Shown one piece after another: positions 45,540-54,052 of a stretch of 64,000 nt of DNA. Position 1 is the stretch's first letter; every line of letters begins with the position of its first letter. The notes below the pieces were generated by a model, which did not search any database, was not told where the DNA came from, and saw only the letters and a list, made by a program, of their open reading frames with translations. Source of the stretch: Paraburkholderia sp. Ac-20340 (GTDB lineage Bacteria > Pseudomonadota > Gammaproteobacteria > Burkholderiales > Burkholderiaceae); NCBI RefSeq assembly GCF_017104965.1, contig NZ_JAAGPR010000040.1, positions 1 through 64,000 of the forward strand, written 5' to 3'. The translations under genes and the position numbers were made by a program.

Positions 45540-46274
45540 ATGAGCGAAGGGGTAACGGCTGCGCACGGCGGCCTTGTCAGCGAATTCGTCGGCGTTGTGC
45601 CGCCCGACTTGCTGGCAAGTATCAATGCATCGATTGAAGCCGCGCGACACGAATGGCAGCCACCCGACGGACGCCGCGCCTCGGCAGCGGCGCGCCAGTT
45701 CGCCGACGCGCTGCGCCGGCACGAGGCCTTCAGCGCCATGGAAGCGCAAGTCTGCGCAGCAGCGCGACAGTGGGTTGCGCGCACCCAGGCGCGCGAAGCG
45801 AACGATCCGCCCATTCATGTTTTACGTTGTGTCGGGCCGGCGATGGCCGCGCAAAGCTATCTGCGCCATTTCGATTCGCATGTACTGACCGTGCTGATTC
45901 CGCTGCAGCGCGCGCCCGATGGCGAGCAGAACGGCGACCTGATCGTGCATATGCGCCGCTGCGCGCCGCTTGCACCGCTCGCGCATTTGATGACCAAGGC
46001 GTGGCTCTTTTTCGAGCACGGCCTGCCCTTCGGGTTGCGTCGCGCAATCGTCAATAGCGGTTTCGGCACGCGGCGTGGTTTGCGCATTCGCTGCGAGCCC
46101 GGCAACGCCTACGTATTCAATGGCTTTGTCACGCTTCACCACAACCTGCATGTCGCCGATGGCGAACGCCGCTCGCTCATCATCCATCACTATGACGCAG
46201 GCCTCGAAGCGCGGCTGCGCACGATGGTGCGAGCCGTGCGCCATATGCGCGACCGGCTTGCTGGGTACTCCTGA
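45540..46274 (+). CDS. Uncharacterised protein, possibly 2OG-Fe(II) oxygenase-like
   Basis: A 244-aa protein. YLRHFDSHVLTVLIPLQ followed much later by FVTLHHNLHVADGERRSLII resembles the HxD...H...R layout of 2-oxoglutarate/Fe(II) dioxygenases, with NGDLIVHMR and GNAYVFNGFV as plausible barrel strands. The match is by pattern only. It lies between the regulator's upstream region and the WcaI-like transferase on the + strand, so an EPS link is possible. Confidence 0.5.
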   Translation: MSEGVTAAHGGLVSEFVGVVPPDLLASINASIEAARHEWQPPDGRRASAAARQFADALRRHEAFSAMEAQVCAAARQWVARTQAREANDPPIHVLRCVGPAMAAQSYLRHFDSHVLTVLIPLQRAPDGEQNGDLIVHMRRCAPLAPLAHLMTKAWLFFEHGLPFGLRRAIVNSGFGTRRGLRIRCEPGNAYVFNGFVTLHHNLHVADGERRSLIIHHYDAGLEARLRTMVRAVRHMRDRLAGYS

Positions 46275-46453
46275 ATGCTTGATCGACACGGATCTTCGAT
46301 ATCGTACGATTGTCCGATCGCTGCGAGATTCTGGCGGGCGGGCACATCATTGCGCGCCGCATAATCGGCCACACTCGACCTCGATTCGAGCACCCGCTTC
46401 GAGCATGGTTCGATTCCCGCTCGAGTCCAATTCGCCGCGCGCACGGAGGGCCA

Positions 46454-47764
46454 GTGAAGATCCTGATCTACGGCATCAACTACGCACCGGAAATGACCGG
46501 GATCGGCAAATACACGGGCGAAATGGCCACCTGGCTCGCCGCGCGCGGACATGAAGTGCGCGTGGTCACGGCGCCGCCCTACTATCCCGAGTGGCAGGTA
46601 GCAGAACCGTACTCGGCAAACCGCTACGCCAGCGAAACGCGCGACGGCGTACAGGTCGTGCGTGCGCCCTTGTGGGTGCCGTCGAAGCCGCGCGGCAAGG
46701 GCCGCCTCGTGCATCTCGCGAGCTTCGCGTTATCGAGCCTGCCGCTGATGTTGCGCTTTGCGCTCTGGCGTCCCGATGTGGTGTTCTGCGTCGCGCCCAG
46801 TCTGCTCAACGCGCCCACCGGCTGGCTCGCAGCGCGGCTATGCGGCGCACACGCGTGGCTACATATTCAGGACTTCGAAGTGGATGCGGCATTCAAGCTC
46901 GACATTCTGCGCGGCTCATGGCTCAAGCGCACGGCGCTGGCGATCGAACGCGCGCTGCTGACGCGCTTCGACAGTGTCTCGACGATCTCCGGCAAGATGC
47001 TCGAGCGCGCCGCCGACAAAGGCGTGCGCGCCGCGCAACTCGTGCGTTTTCCCAACTGGGCGAGCACCGACGCCGTGTTTCCGCTGGAGCGCGTGAGCCG
47101 CCTGAAAGCAGCGCTGGGCATCGCGCCCGACGCAATGGTCGTGCTCTACTCCGGCAACATGGGCATGAAGCAGGGCCTCGACGTGCTGACCGACGCCACG
47201 CTCGCGCTCAAGGATCAGCCCGATCTCGCCTTCGTGTTCTGCGGCAGCGGGCCGGCGCGCGCGGCCATCGAAGCGGCCTGCGGCGAGTTGCCGAATTGCC
47301 GCGTGATCGATCTGCGTCCCGTCGAGGAGCTCAACGAACTGCTCAATCTCGCCGATATCCACGTGCTCCCGCAACGCGCCGATGCCGCCGATCTCGTCAT
47401 GCCGTCCAAGCTCACCGGCATGTTCGCAAGCGGCCGCGCGGTGATCGCGATGGCCAGCCCCGGCACGGAGTTGCATAGCGCCGTCGCGCCGCGCGGCATG
47501 GTGGTGCCGCCCGGCGATGCGCCCAGCCTCGCCCAGGCGATCCGCGCACTGGCCGACGATCCGGTCCGGCGTGCGGAATTCGGCAAGGCCGGCCGGGCGT
47601 TCGCGGTTGCGTCGCTGTCGCGCGACGGCGTGCTGGAGGATTTCGATGCGCGCCTGCGTGCGGTGCGGGCCGCGCGCAAAGGACCGTCGAAAGTCGGCAC
47701 AAAGGCCGAAAGCCCGAAGACGCCGGCGCTGGAGGTCGTGCGCGACGCGGAGCGGCCTGGCTGA
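46454..47764 (+). CDS. WcaI-like glycosyltransferase
   Basis: A 436-aa GT-B enzyme closely matching the colanic-acid transferase WcaI. It begins ILIYGINYAPEMTGIGKYTG and VRVVTAPPYYPEWQV, then LHIQDFEVDAAF, FPNWASTDAVFPL, VVLYSGNMGMKQGLDVL and DLVMPSKLTGMFASGRAVIA. The start is a GTG at 46454 with GGAGG 5-9 bases upstream; the frame upstream to 46310 is open but unlike the family. WcaI enzymes are thought to transfer fucose, which fits the gmd/fcl genes. A terminator-like hairpin follows the gene. Confidence 0.88.
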   Translation: MKILIYGINYAPEMTGIGKYTGEMATWLAARGHEVRVVTAPPYYPEWQVAEPYSANRYASETRDGVQVVRAPLWVPSKPRGKGRLVHLASFALSSLPLMLRFALWRPDVVFCVAPSLLNAPTGWLAARLCGAHAWLHIQDFEVDAAFKLDILRGSWLKRTALAIERALLTRFDSVSTISGKMLERAADKGVRAAQLVRFPNWASTDAVFPLERVSRLKAALGIAPDAMVVLYSGNMGMKQGLDVLTDATLALKDQPDLAFVFCGSGPARAAIEAACGELPNCRVIDLRPVEELNELLNLADIHVLPQRADAADLVMPSKLTGMFASGRAVIAMASPGTELHSAVAPRGMVVPPGDAPSLAQAIRALADDPVRRAEFGKAGRAFAVASLSRDGVLEDFDARLRAVRAARKGPSKVGTKAESPKTPALEVVRDAERPG

Positions 47765-47786
47765 CGTTTTTTCGGGCGCCAGACGC

Positions 47787-47822
47787 AACAAAGCCGGCTC
47801 TTTTACAAGAACCGGCTTTGTT
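47787..47822. terminator. Terminator-like hairpin after the WcaI-like gene
   Basis: AACAAAGCCGG pairs with CCGGCTTTGTT around an inner TCTT/AAGA extension (one unpaired base on each side) and a TTAC loop. Symmetric; it could stop transcription from both the + strand transferase and the - strand DUF3563-type gene. Confidence 0.75.
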
Positions 47823-47927
47823 CGCTGCAGATCGACCAGCAGATGGGCGGCGTGTGCCCGAACAACGCCTCAGGCGTTGGTTCGTCCCGCTCCGATTGCG
47901 ATCAGACCGTATTCAGCGGTGAACAGC

Positions 47928-48083
47928 TTAGTCGCGCGGCAGACCGAACGGTGCGTAGTGCGAGCGGCGGATGCGTTCGGCTTCGCGAGCACGCGCAGCA
48001 TACGAATAGTCGGCATCCATCGGCAGGTAGGGCGACGCGAAGAAGTCGTCCACCTTCTGGAGCAGTGCGAGGATAAAGCTCAT
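47928..48083 (-). CDS. Small DUF3563-type protein
   Basis: A 51-aa protein, MSFILALLQKVDDFFASPYL at its start and RIRRSHYAPFGLPRD at its end, recognisable as the short DUF3563-type protein common in Burkholderiaceae; its function is not known to me. The start at 48083 has GGGAG 6 bases upstream. A good -10 box (TATAAT) lies ~50 bases upstream between two copies of a putative operator. Confidence 0.78.
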   Translation of the reverse strand: MSFILALLQKVDDFFASPYLPMDADYSYAARAREAERIRRSHYAPFGLPRD

Positions 48084-48110
48084 GATGACTCCCGGTGTGA
48101 CAGGTTTTAA

Positions 48111-48153
48111 GGGTTTTCCCTAGGAATGAAAGCATTATAGGGTTTTCCCTAGG
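48111..48153 (-). promoter_or_regulatory. Promoter with paired operators of the DUF3563-type gene
   Basis: On the - strand CCTAGGGAAAACCC occurs twice, at 48140-48153 and 48111-48124, 29 bases apart. TATAAT (48134-48139) lies between them, directly after the upstream copy, placing the start site near 48127. Binding at both copies would cover the promoter. Confidence 0.65.
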
Positions 48154-48290
48154 CAAACGCCAGTGCACTGCAACAAAAAATCTGCGGCGCGGCGTCGCGG
48201 CCCGTCAACAGGCGCCCATGCGTTGCGCAAGGGCAACACATAGGCGATCTGATTTTCAGGGGTCGAAAGGAAAAATACGGCGCTGACTGA

Positions 48291-49391
48291 TTAGTTCTTC
48301 GCCGTCTGCGTCGGGCGGGCGCCCTGCTGGGAACGCGTTTTGGCGGCGGCGTGCGAGCCGGCCTTTTCAGCGTTCTTTTCTGCAACGGCCTTTTCCGCTG
48401 CGGCTTTTTCAGCGGCCTTCCGGGCAGCACGCGCGGCGTGGCGCGAAGGCGCCGATGCGGACTGCGCTCGCGCCGCAGCAGGCGCCGCCGACGTGGCGGC
48501 AGGCGCAATAGCCATCGGCGCGAGCGCTGCAACCGGCGGCGTGTCCATGCGCGCCGCCAGCTTGTCGAGCGCGGCCTGCTGGTTCTGCATCAGCAACTCG
48601 ATGCGCTGCTGCTGCGCCTGCGAATCGGCGGAAAAATTGGCCAGCATGGCCGTTTCCGCGACCGCCAGCACCGTTGTGACCGCCAGCGCCGCTACCGCAG
48701 CCGTGAGCATCCACTTCGTGCGGCGTGCCTGCACGGCCAGTGCGGCCGCGAGATCGGCAGGCGACGCTTCGGCCGTGCGCTCGTTGACGGGGCCATGCAC
48801 CGCCGCCTCGAAATCCGAAGCATGCACCACCGACGTCAGATGCGCCGGGCTGCCGCTTGCGCTCGTGGGCGCGTAGGAAAAGCCGCTGACGGACGGCGCC
48901 GCCGGTTCGAGCTTCTCCTTGTATGGCCTGGGAGCGACGGTTGCGTCCGGCGCTGCGGATTCAGCGCTTTGCTCAACCTGCGCGGTTTCCGCCGATGCCG
49001 GTGCCGAAGGCACTTCGGCCTGCTGCGGCGCGGGCGCGTCCTCATGTGCCATATCGGCGTGAAAAGACGGCTCGATGGGTTCGTCGGATAGCTCTGGCGT
49101 CAGCGCAGGCGCTTTTTGCCGCGCTGCGCGACGCGCGGCGGGCGACGCCATCGCGCGGCTGACCTTGGCGCTCATGGTCTGCGGCGTGCCGACGAATTCC
49201 GGCGCAGGGCCTTCGCCAAACAGATCGAGGGTGGTTTCAGGAGGCTGGGAGTCCAGCGTAGCGGAGTCGGTTTCGGCGGAAGACACCGGAGTGCGTCGCC
49301 GGGAGGCGCTGGTGCGCGCACCGCGCCCGTTTCCCGACGTTCCGTTGACTGCATTGTCTTCGTTGTCTGCGTAATCTGCGTGATCGGCCAT
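48291..49391 (-). CDS. Ala-rich single-TM protein of unknown function
   Basis: A 366-aa protein. The N-terminal ~220 residues are disordered and acidic/Ala-Pro-rich. One TM lies near WMLTAAVAALAVTTVLAVAE, followed by a short coiled coil (SQAQQQRIELLMQNQQAALD). The C terminus is Ala/Lys-rich (AARKAAEKAAAEKAVAEKNA), histone H1-like in composition. The topology suggests an inner-membrane protein with a long cytoplasmic N terminus. No family recognised. Confidence 0.65.
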   Translation of the reverse strand: MADHADYADNEDNAVNGTSGNGRGARTSASRRRTPVSSAETDSATLDSQPPETTLDLFGEGPAPEFVGTPQTMSAKVSRAMASPAARRAARQKAPALTPELSDEPIEPSFHADMAHEDAPAPQQAEVPSAPASAETAQVEQSAESAAPDATVAPRPYKEKLEPAAPSVSGFSYAPTSASGSPAHLTSVVHASDFEAAVHGPVNERTAEASPADLAAALAVQARRTKWMLTAAVAALAVTTVLAVAETAMLANFSADSQAQQQRIELLMQNQQAALDKLAARMDTPPVAALAPMAIAPAATSAAPAAARAQSASAPSRHAARAARKAAEKAAAEKAVAEKNAEKAGSHAAAKTRSQQGARPTQTAKN

Positions 49392-49546
49392 GGGTCAACG
49401 ATGATGCTCACTTCGGATGAACTCGCGAGGCGCGCGTCCATCCTTTGGCCGGGCGCCTCTGGACAGGCATCTTAGCCGCAAACGTTACCGGTGTGCGTCC
49501 CTAAAATATGAAGTATCCATGACGCATTGCTGCATTGCCCGCACCC

Positions 49547-50248
49547 TCATCCGTCGATGACTCCGCTTCGCGGGCCGTCCTCGCGAAATTCCTTGACCGC
49601 GTCCAGGCGCCGCAGCGCCGTGCAGATCGCCTCGTACTCCATCGACGAAACCCGCGCCAGCACGATCATCACTTCATCCAGTTCGGGCGAATCGTCGCTC
49701 TGCTGCACCACGAACTGCTTCACGCGCGGGCTGGAAGTGCCCAGCGCGTCGTGCAGCGAATGGAAAGTGAGCGCGCCGCGCGTGACCAGCAGCGAGATCT
49801 GCCGGCGCTGCCGGAACGTGATGAAGCGGCGCTCCAGCGGCTTGATGCCCGCAAGGATGATGAGGATGATCACCGTTGCCGCGATCGCCGCCGTATAAAG
49901 GCCGCCGCCCACCGCGAGGCCGATGGCCGCGACCGACCAGAGGCTCGCCGCCGTGGTCAGGCCGCGCACGATCTCGCCGCGCAGCAGGATCGAGCCCGCA
50001 CCCAGAAAGCCGATGCCCGAGACCACCTGCGCGGCCATCCGCGACGGGTCGAGGACGACGTGATCGGCGCTGAGCACATCGGCGAAACCGAACGCCGACA
50101 CGATCATGATGAGCGCCGAGCCCACGCACACCAGCATGTGCGTACGCAGTCCGGCGGCCCACGACAGCCGCTCGCGCTCGAAGCCGATGACGCTGCCCAG
50201 CGCCGCCGCAATGACGAGTCGCGAAACGAGTTCCCAGTTGTTCAGCAT
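49547..50248 (-). CDS. MgtC/SapB family membrane protein
   Basis: A 233-aa protein with 4-5 N-terminal helices: LVIAAALGSVIGFERE, then AAGLRTHMLVCVGSALIMIV, VVSGIGFLGAGSILL and VRGLTTAASLWSVAAIGLAV are the MgtC signatures. A soluble ACT-like C-terminal part follows (residues ~155-225). MgtC proteins help growth at low magnesium and modulate ATP synthase in some pathogens. The start at 50248 has AAGGAG upstream. No magnesium-leader structure was recognised. Confidence 0.9.
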   Translation of the reverse strand: MLNNWELVSRLVIAAALGSVIGFERERLSWAAGLRTHMLVCVGSALIMIVSAFGFADVLSADHVVLDPSRMAAQVVSGIGFLGAGSILLRGEIVRGLTTAASLWSVAAIGLAVGGGLYTAAIAATVIILIILAGIKPLERRFITFRQRRQISLLVTRGALTFHSLHDALGTSSPRVKQFVVQQSDDSPELDEVMIVLARVSSMEYEAICTALRRLDAVKEFREDGPRSGVIDG

Positions 50249-50399
50249 GGTTGGCGTTCTCCTTGTCGTTAGGTGGAAGTCGGGCTTGCATCGCCAGCAA
50301 GCTTTAGTAAGACCTCGATTCGAGACAGCCTGCGGCGCAGCGTACAATCGGGAAACCCATTCAGCCTGTTGCCGCCGTCAGCCGTGCGGCACGTCCTTC

Positions 50400-51482
50400 A
50401 TGAACGCATTTACCGGCGCAGCCAGCCTGCGCGATCATTTCGACCGCACCGTCCTGCCGCTGTGGCGCGGCCCGGGTTTCAATACCGCCCTGCGTCTGCC
50501 GCACGAAGCGCTCGACGCCACCGGCACCGCGCCCTTGCCCGACACGCGCTATCGCGCGATGGCCTGCGCGCGCCAGCTTTTCGTGTTCTCGCAGAACGGC
50601 GACGCGGCGCACGCGCATACGCTGTTCGAATCGCTGTGCCGTCTCTTTGCGGACCGCACGCACGGCGGTTGGTTCTATAGCGTCGATCCGCAAGGCGCGC
50701 CGCTCGATACCACCAAGGATCTCTATACGCACGCGTTCGTCGTGTTCGCCTGCTCGGCGTATGGGCAGCGCTTTGGCGTGAGCGAGGCGCTCGATGTGGC
50801 GCGCGAGACGTCGGCGCTGATCCTCGACCGCTTCAAGGCCCACGACGGCTTGCTACATGCCGCGCTCGACGTCTCGTTCGCAAGCGCCATCGGCGGCCCG
50901 CTGCAAAATCCGCTGATGCATCTGACCGAGGCCTGGCTCGTGGCCCGCGAAGCCACCGGCGACGCCGCGTTCGACACCGCCATCACGCGTCTGTGCGAAG
51001 CGCTCGCGCGCGGCTTTCTGCATACGCCCACGGGCTGTATCGCCGAATTGCCGATCGGCGCGGCGGGCAACCGCCTGGAGCCCGGCCATCAGTTCGAATG
51101 GTTCTGGCTGGCGACGCAGGCGGGCCATGCCCGGCTGGGTGCCTCCGGGCTGCAGGAAGCGCTTGCGCGCGCGTTCACGTTTGCAGTGAAGCACGGCGTG
51201 GACCCGGTCTCGGGCGCCGTGGCTGCGGCTGTCGATGAAGCAGGCCGCGTGACGGACGCCACGCAGCGCATCTGGGCGCAGACGGAGTACCTGCGTGCGA
51301 TTGCAACGCACGACGATACCGTTGTGCGCGCAACGTTGAACGATCAGATCGGCAAGTTCGCCGGGCGCTTCATCACGCCGCAAGGCTGGGTGGAATGCCG
51401 CAGCGCAAACGGCGAAATCGCTCGCGCCGATATGCCTTCGACTACGCCGTATCATTTGCTGACGGCGTACAGCGCGCTCTAA
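50400..51482 (+). CDS. AGE-family sugar epimerase/isomerase
   Basis: A 360-aa (alpha/alpha)6-barrel protein of the N-acylglucosamine 2-epimerase / mannose isomerase / YihS family. RYRAMACARQLFVFS, THGGWFYSVDPQGAP, DLYTHAFVVFACSAYG and LEPGHQFEWFWLATQAG (His/Glu-rich active-site region) match. Mannose- or GlcNAc-type substrates are both possible; an aldose-ketose isomerase acting on mannose would feed the GDP-mannose pathway, but this is inference. The ribosome site is weak. It is divergent from mgtC. Confidence 0.83.
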   Translation: MNAFTGAASLRDHFDRTVLPLWRGPGFNTALRLPHEALDATGTAPLPDTRYRAMACARQLFVFSQNGDAAHAHTLFESLCRLFADRTHGGWFYSVDPQGAPLDTTKDLYTHAFVVFACSAYGQRFGVSEALDVARETSALILDRFKAHDGLLHAALDVSFASAIGGPLQNPLMHLTEAWLVAREATGDAAFDTAITRLCEALARGFLHTPTGCIAELPIGAAGNRLEPGHQFEWFWLATQAGHARLGASGLQEALARAFTFAVKHGVDPVSGAVAAAVDEAGRVTDATQRIWAQTEYLRAIATHDDTVVRATLNDQIGKFAGRFITPQGWVECRSANGEIARADMPSTTPYHLLTAYSAL

Positions 51483-51503
51483 CGCCGCGCGAAATTAAAC
51501 GAG

Positions 51504-51530
51504 AAAGGGCAGCCCGTGGCTGCCCTTTCT
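51504..51530. terminator. Bidirectional terminator
   Basis: A perfect 12-bp stem (GAAAGGGCAGCC / GGCTGCCCTTTC) with a 3-base CGT loop lies between the convergent epimerase and chemoreceptor genes. Confidence 0.88.
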
Positions 51531-51561
51531 TCATGCTGAAACCGACTTCGCTGCAGCAAAC

Positions 51562-53187
51562 TCAGGCTGCGGCAAACGCTCCGTCCGGCTCCGTGCGCGC
51601 CGCGCTCAGCGCCGCCAGATTGCGGCCTTCCGCCAGCACCGCCGGCGAGATCTCGAACGCCGCCACCGCTTCCGCAAGCTGACGCGTCTGCTGATGCAGC
51701 GAAGCCGCCGCCGCCGCCGCTTCCTCGACCAGCGCCGCGTTCTGCTGCGTCATCTGGTCCATCTGCGAAACGGCCGTGTTGACCTGATCGATACCCGCGC
51801 TCTGTTCGAGCGACGACGCGCTGATACCCGCCATCATCTGCGTGGCGCGCGAAATCGAAGTCGACACTTCGCGCATCGACTCGCCCGCGCGCTCGACCAG
51901 TTCCGAGCCGCCGCGAATCTGCGACACCGACTCGCTGATCAGCGTCTTGATTTCCTTCGCCGACTGCGCGCTGCGCTGCGCGAGCCCACGCACTTCGCCC
52001 GCCACCACCGCGAAGCCGCGGCCCTGTTCGCCCGCGCGCGCCGCTTCGACGGCCGCGTTGAGCGCAAGGATGTTGGTCTGGAACGCGATACCGTCGATTA
52101 CGCCGATGATCTCGGCGATCTTGTCCGAGCTTTGCGCGATCGCGTGCATACGCTCGACCACTTCGCCCACCACGGCGCCGCCGCGCGAGGTGGCATCGAG
52201 TGCCGCTTCGGCCAGCGCGTTGGCTTCGCGGGCGTTTTCGGCGGTGTTGCGCACCGTGCCGGTCAGCTCTTCCATGCTGGCCGCCGTTTCTTCGAGCGAG
52301 GCTGCCTGCGATTCCGTGCGCGCCGACAGATCGGCGTTGCCGGTAGCGATTTCGTCGGCGCCCACGTTGATGCCGCCCGCCGTCTCGCGCACCGTATGCA
52401 CCGTGCGCGCGAGGCTCGCCTGCATCATCGCGATGCCGCGGAACAGCCGGCCGATTTCGTTATCGCCGCGCGCCGTGACGGTCTCGTTCAGATGCCCGCG
52501 AGCGATGCGATCGAAGTGGCGGCCCGCTTCTTCGAGCGGTGCGACCACGCCGTTGCGCAGCCCGAAGTGCACGCTGGTCGCGAGCGCGACGAGGCCGATC
52601 AGGATCACGATGCCGACGGTCTGGAACACCGCAAGGCGCGTATCGATCGATTCGAGCGAAGCCCGGCTGGCCGCCGCGCTAAAGCGCGCGAACTCGTGCA
52701 GCTCGTTCAGGTAAGCGTCCTGATACGACTGCGTCGGTTGATCGAGGAAGGCCTGAATGTTGTTGGCGTTGAGGTCGTCGACGAGTTCGGCGAGCGCCTT
52801 GTGATAGACCTGATAACGCTGGCCGAGCGCGGCGATGCGCGTGCGGTCTTCGTCGTTCATCGCCTCGACGGCGTTGAGCGTCGCGAACGCCTGATCGGCC
52901 GCGCCGAGTTCGTCCTGCGCGTGGCTGATGATGTCGGTCGGCGCCGCACCGCCGCCGCGAATCAGACGGGTGCCCGCCCGCGACAGGTTGATGCGCGCGT
53001 CCATCAGATGCTGGGTGATTTCATTGGCGGCGCTCGCCTGACGCAGCGCGACCTTGGAAAGATCCTTGACGTCGTCGTGCGTGCGGGTGAGCGACCAGAA
53101 ACCCAGCCCCTCGGTCACGAGCTGGAGCACACAGAATGCGACTAGAACGCATAGAAGGCCGGATGCGACCTTGATCTTGCTGAACAT
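51562..53187 (-). CDS. Methyl-accepting chemotaxis protein, Tar-like
   Basis: A 541-aa chemoreceptor. TM1 ~9-30, a four-helix periplasmic sensor domain of TarH type, TM2 ~190-212, then HAMP and the long signalling coiled coil. The hairpin tip carries IDGIAFQTNILALNAAVEAA, RAGEQGRGFAVVAGEVR and LAQRSAQSAKEIK, almost invariant in the class. There is no NWETF-type CheR-docking pentapeptide at the C terminus. The start at 53187 (MFSKIKVASG) gives TM1 at the N terminus; upstream codons to 53634 are unlike the family. Ligand unknown. Confidence 0.93.
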   Translation of the reverse strand: MFSKIKVASGLLCVLVAFCVLQLVTEGLGFWSLTRTHDDVKDLSKVALRQASAANEITQHLMDARINLSRAGTRLIRGGGAAPTDIISHAQDELGAADQAFATLNAVEAMNDEDRTRIAALGQRYQVYHKALAELVDDLNANNIQAFLDQPTQSYQDAYLNELHEFARFSAAASRASLESIDTRLAVFQTVGIVILIGLVALATSVHFGLRNGVVAPLEEAGRHFDRIARGHLNETVTARGDNEIGRLFRGIAMMQASLARTVHTVRETAGGINVGADEIATGNADLSARTESQAASLEETAASMEELTGTVRNTAENAREANALAEAALDATSRGGAVVGEVVERMHAIAQSSDKIAEIIGVIDGIAFQTNILALNAAVEAARAGEQGRGFAVVAGEVRGLAQRSAQSAKEIKTLISESVSQIRGGSELVERAGESMREVSTSISRATQMMAGISASSLEQSAGIDQVNTAVSQMDQMTQQNAALVEEAAAAAASLHQQTRQLAEAVAAFEISPAVLAEGRNLAALSAARTEPDGAFAAA

Positions 53188-53503
53188 CTTGAACACCTGG
53201 GATGGCAGTGAGTGTGGGGTGAGCGCCCGCATGTGATCGCGTGCGCCTGCACTGGGGTTTACGGCAGGCGCAAACGTTGAATTGAGGCTTAAAACATGAA
53301 ATTTCCGCGTCAAAACAGCGACAGATCGTTTCGGAATCGATTTGAAAGGCCGATTTGAAATGCCGGAGCGGATTGCCGATTGATTCAAGCCATTTGTCGC
53401 AACAATCCGCGTAAAGGCGTTCGTCGATTCACCTTGCGCCGCCGCAAGACGCTTCCTAGAGTGGTTAGGGAATTCATGCGGGCATCGCCCGAGGAAGCCG
53501 ACC
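53188..53503. other. Divergent intergenic region chemoreceptor / thioesterase
   Basis: 316 bases without a gene. There is a short direct repeat, GATTTGAAA(G/T)GCC, twice near 53339-53374. No convincing sigma-28 or sigma-70 promoter could be fixed by eye. Confidence 0.4.
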
Positions 53504-53944
53504 ATGACCGATCTGGTGGACCGCGCGCGCGGCGCGCTGATGGCGCAGCCGTTCAGCATGCTGCTTGGCACCGAGCTGATGCACGTCGGCCCCGACGAGC
53601 TGACGCTGCGCCTTCCCGTGCGCGACGAACTCAAGCAGCAGCACGGCTTCGTGCACGGCGGCGTGATTTCCTATCTCGCCGACAACGCACTGACCTTCGC
53701 GGGCGCGCTGGCGCTCGGGCCGCGCGTCGTCACCGGCGAATACAAGATCAACTATCTGAGGCCGGCGCTCTCCGGCACGCTGATGGCGCGGGCGCGCGTG
53801 GTTCACGCGGGGCGCCAGCAGGCCACCTGCCAGTGCAGCGTGTTCGTGATGGAAGACGGCGGCGAGCGGCTGGTGGCGCTCGCGCAGGGCACGGTCAGCC
53901 GGATGGGCGACGCGAACGGCGAGACGGTGCATATGCCGGTTTGA
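53504..53944 (+). CDS. PaaI-type hotdog-fold thioesterase
   Basis: A 146-aa acyl-CoA thioesterase. QQHGFVHGGVISYLADNALT is the PaaI motif (HGG with a downstream Asp), and GEYKINYLRPALSGTLMARA is the central strand region. The start at 53504 is preceded by GAGGAAG. It is convergent with the fucose operon, and the two share a terminator. Substrate unknown. Confidence 0.9.
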   Translation: MTDLVDRARGALMAQPFSMLLGTELMHVGPDELTLRLPVRDELKQQHGFVHGGVISYLADNALTFAGALALGPRVVTGEYKINYLRPALSGTLMARARVVHAGRQQATCQCSVFVMEDGGERLVALAQGTVSRMGDANGETVHMPV

Positions 53945-53969
53945 GGCTGCATCGCCGGTCACAAGGAAA

Positions 53970-53998
53970 ACGGCCGCGGGTCTGAAACCCGCGGCCGT
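53970..53998. terminator. Bidirectional terminator, 3' end of the fucose operon
   Basis: A 12-bp perfect stem (ACGGCCGCGGGT / ACCCGCGGCCGT) with a CTGAA loop. On the - strand it is followed by TTTTCC, fitting termination of the fucose operon; on the + strand it can stop the thioesterase transcript. Confidence 0.88.
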
Positions 53999-54052
53999 CC
54001 GCTTTTGCGCTTCGCTTCCGAGTATCGCTGCTGCCCGTATCAGGCGCCGCGC

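Noticed and set aside
53188..53503. Sigma-28 promoter for the chemoreceptor
   Set aside because: A TCAAAT-like element exists on the - strand but no partner close to GCCGATAA at the right spacing.
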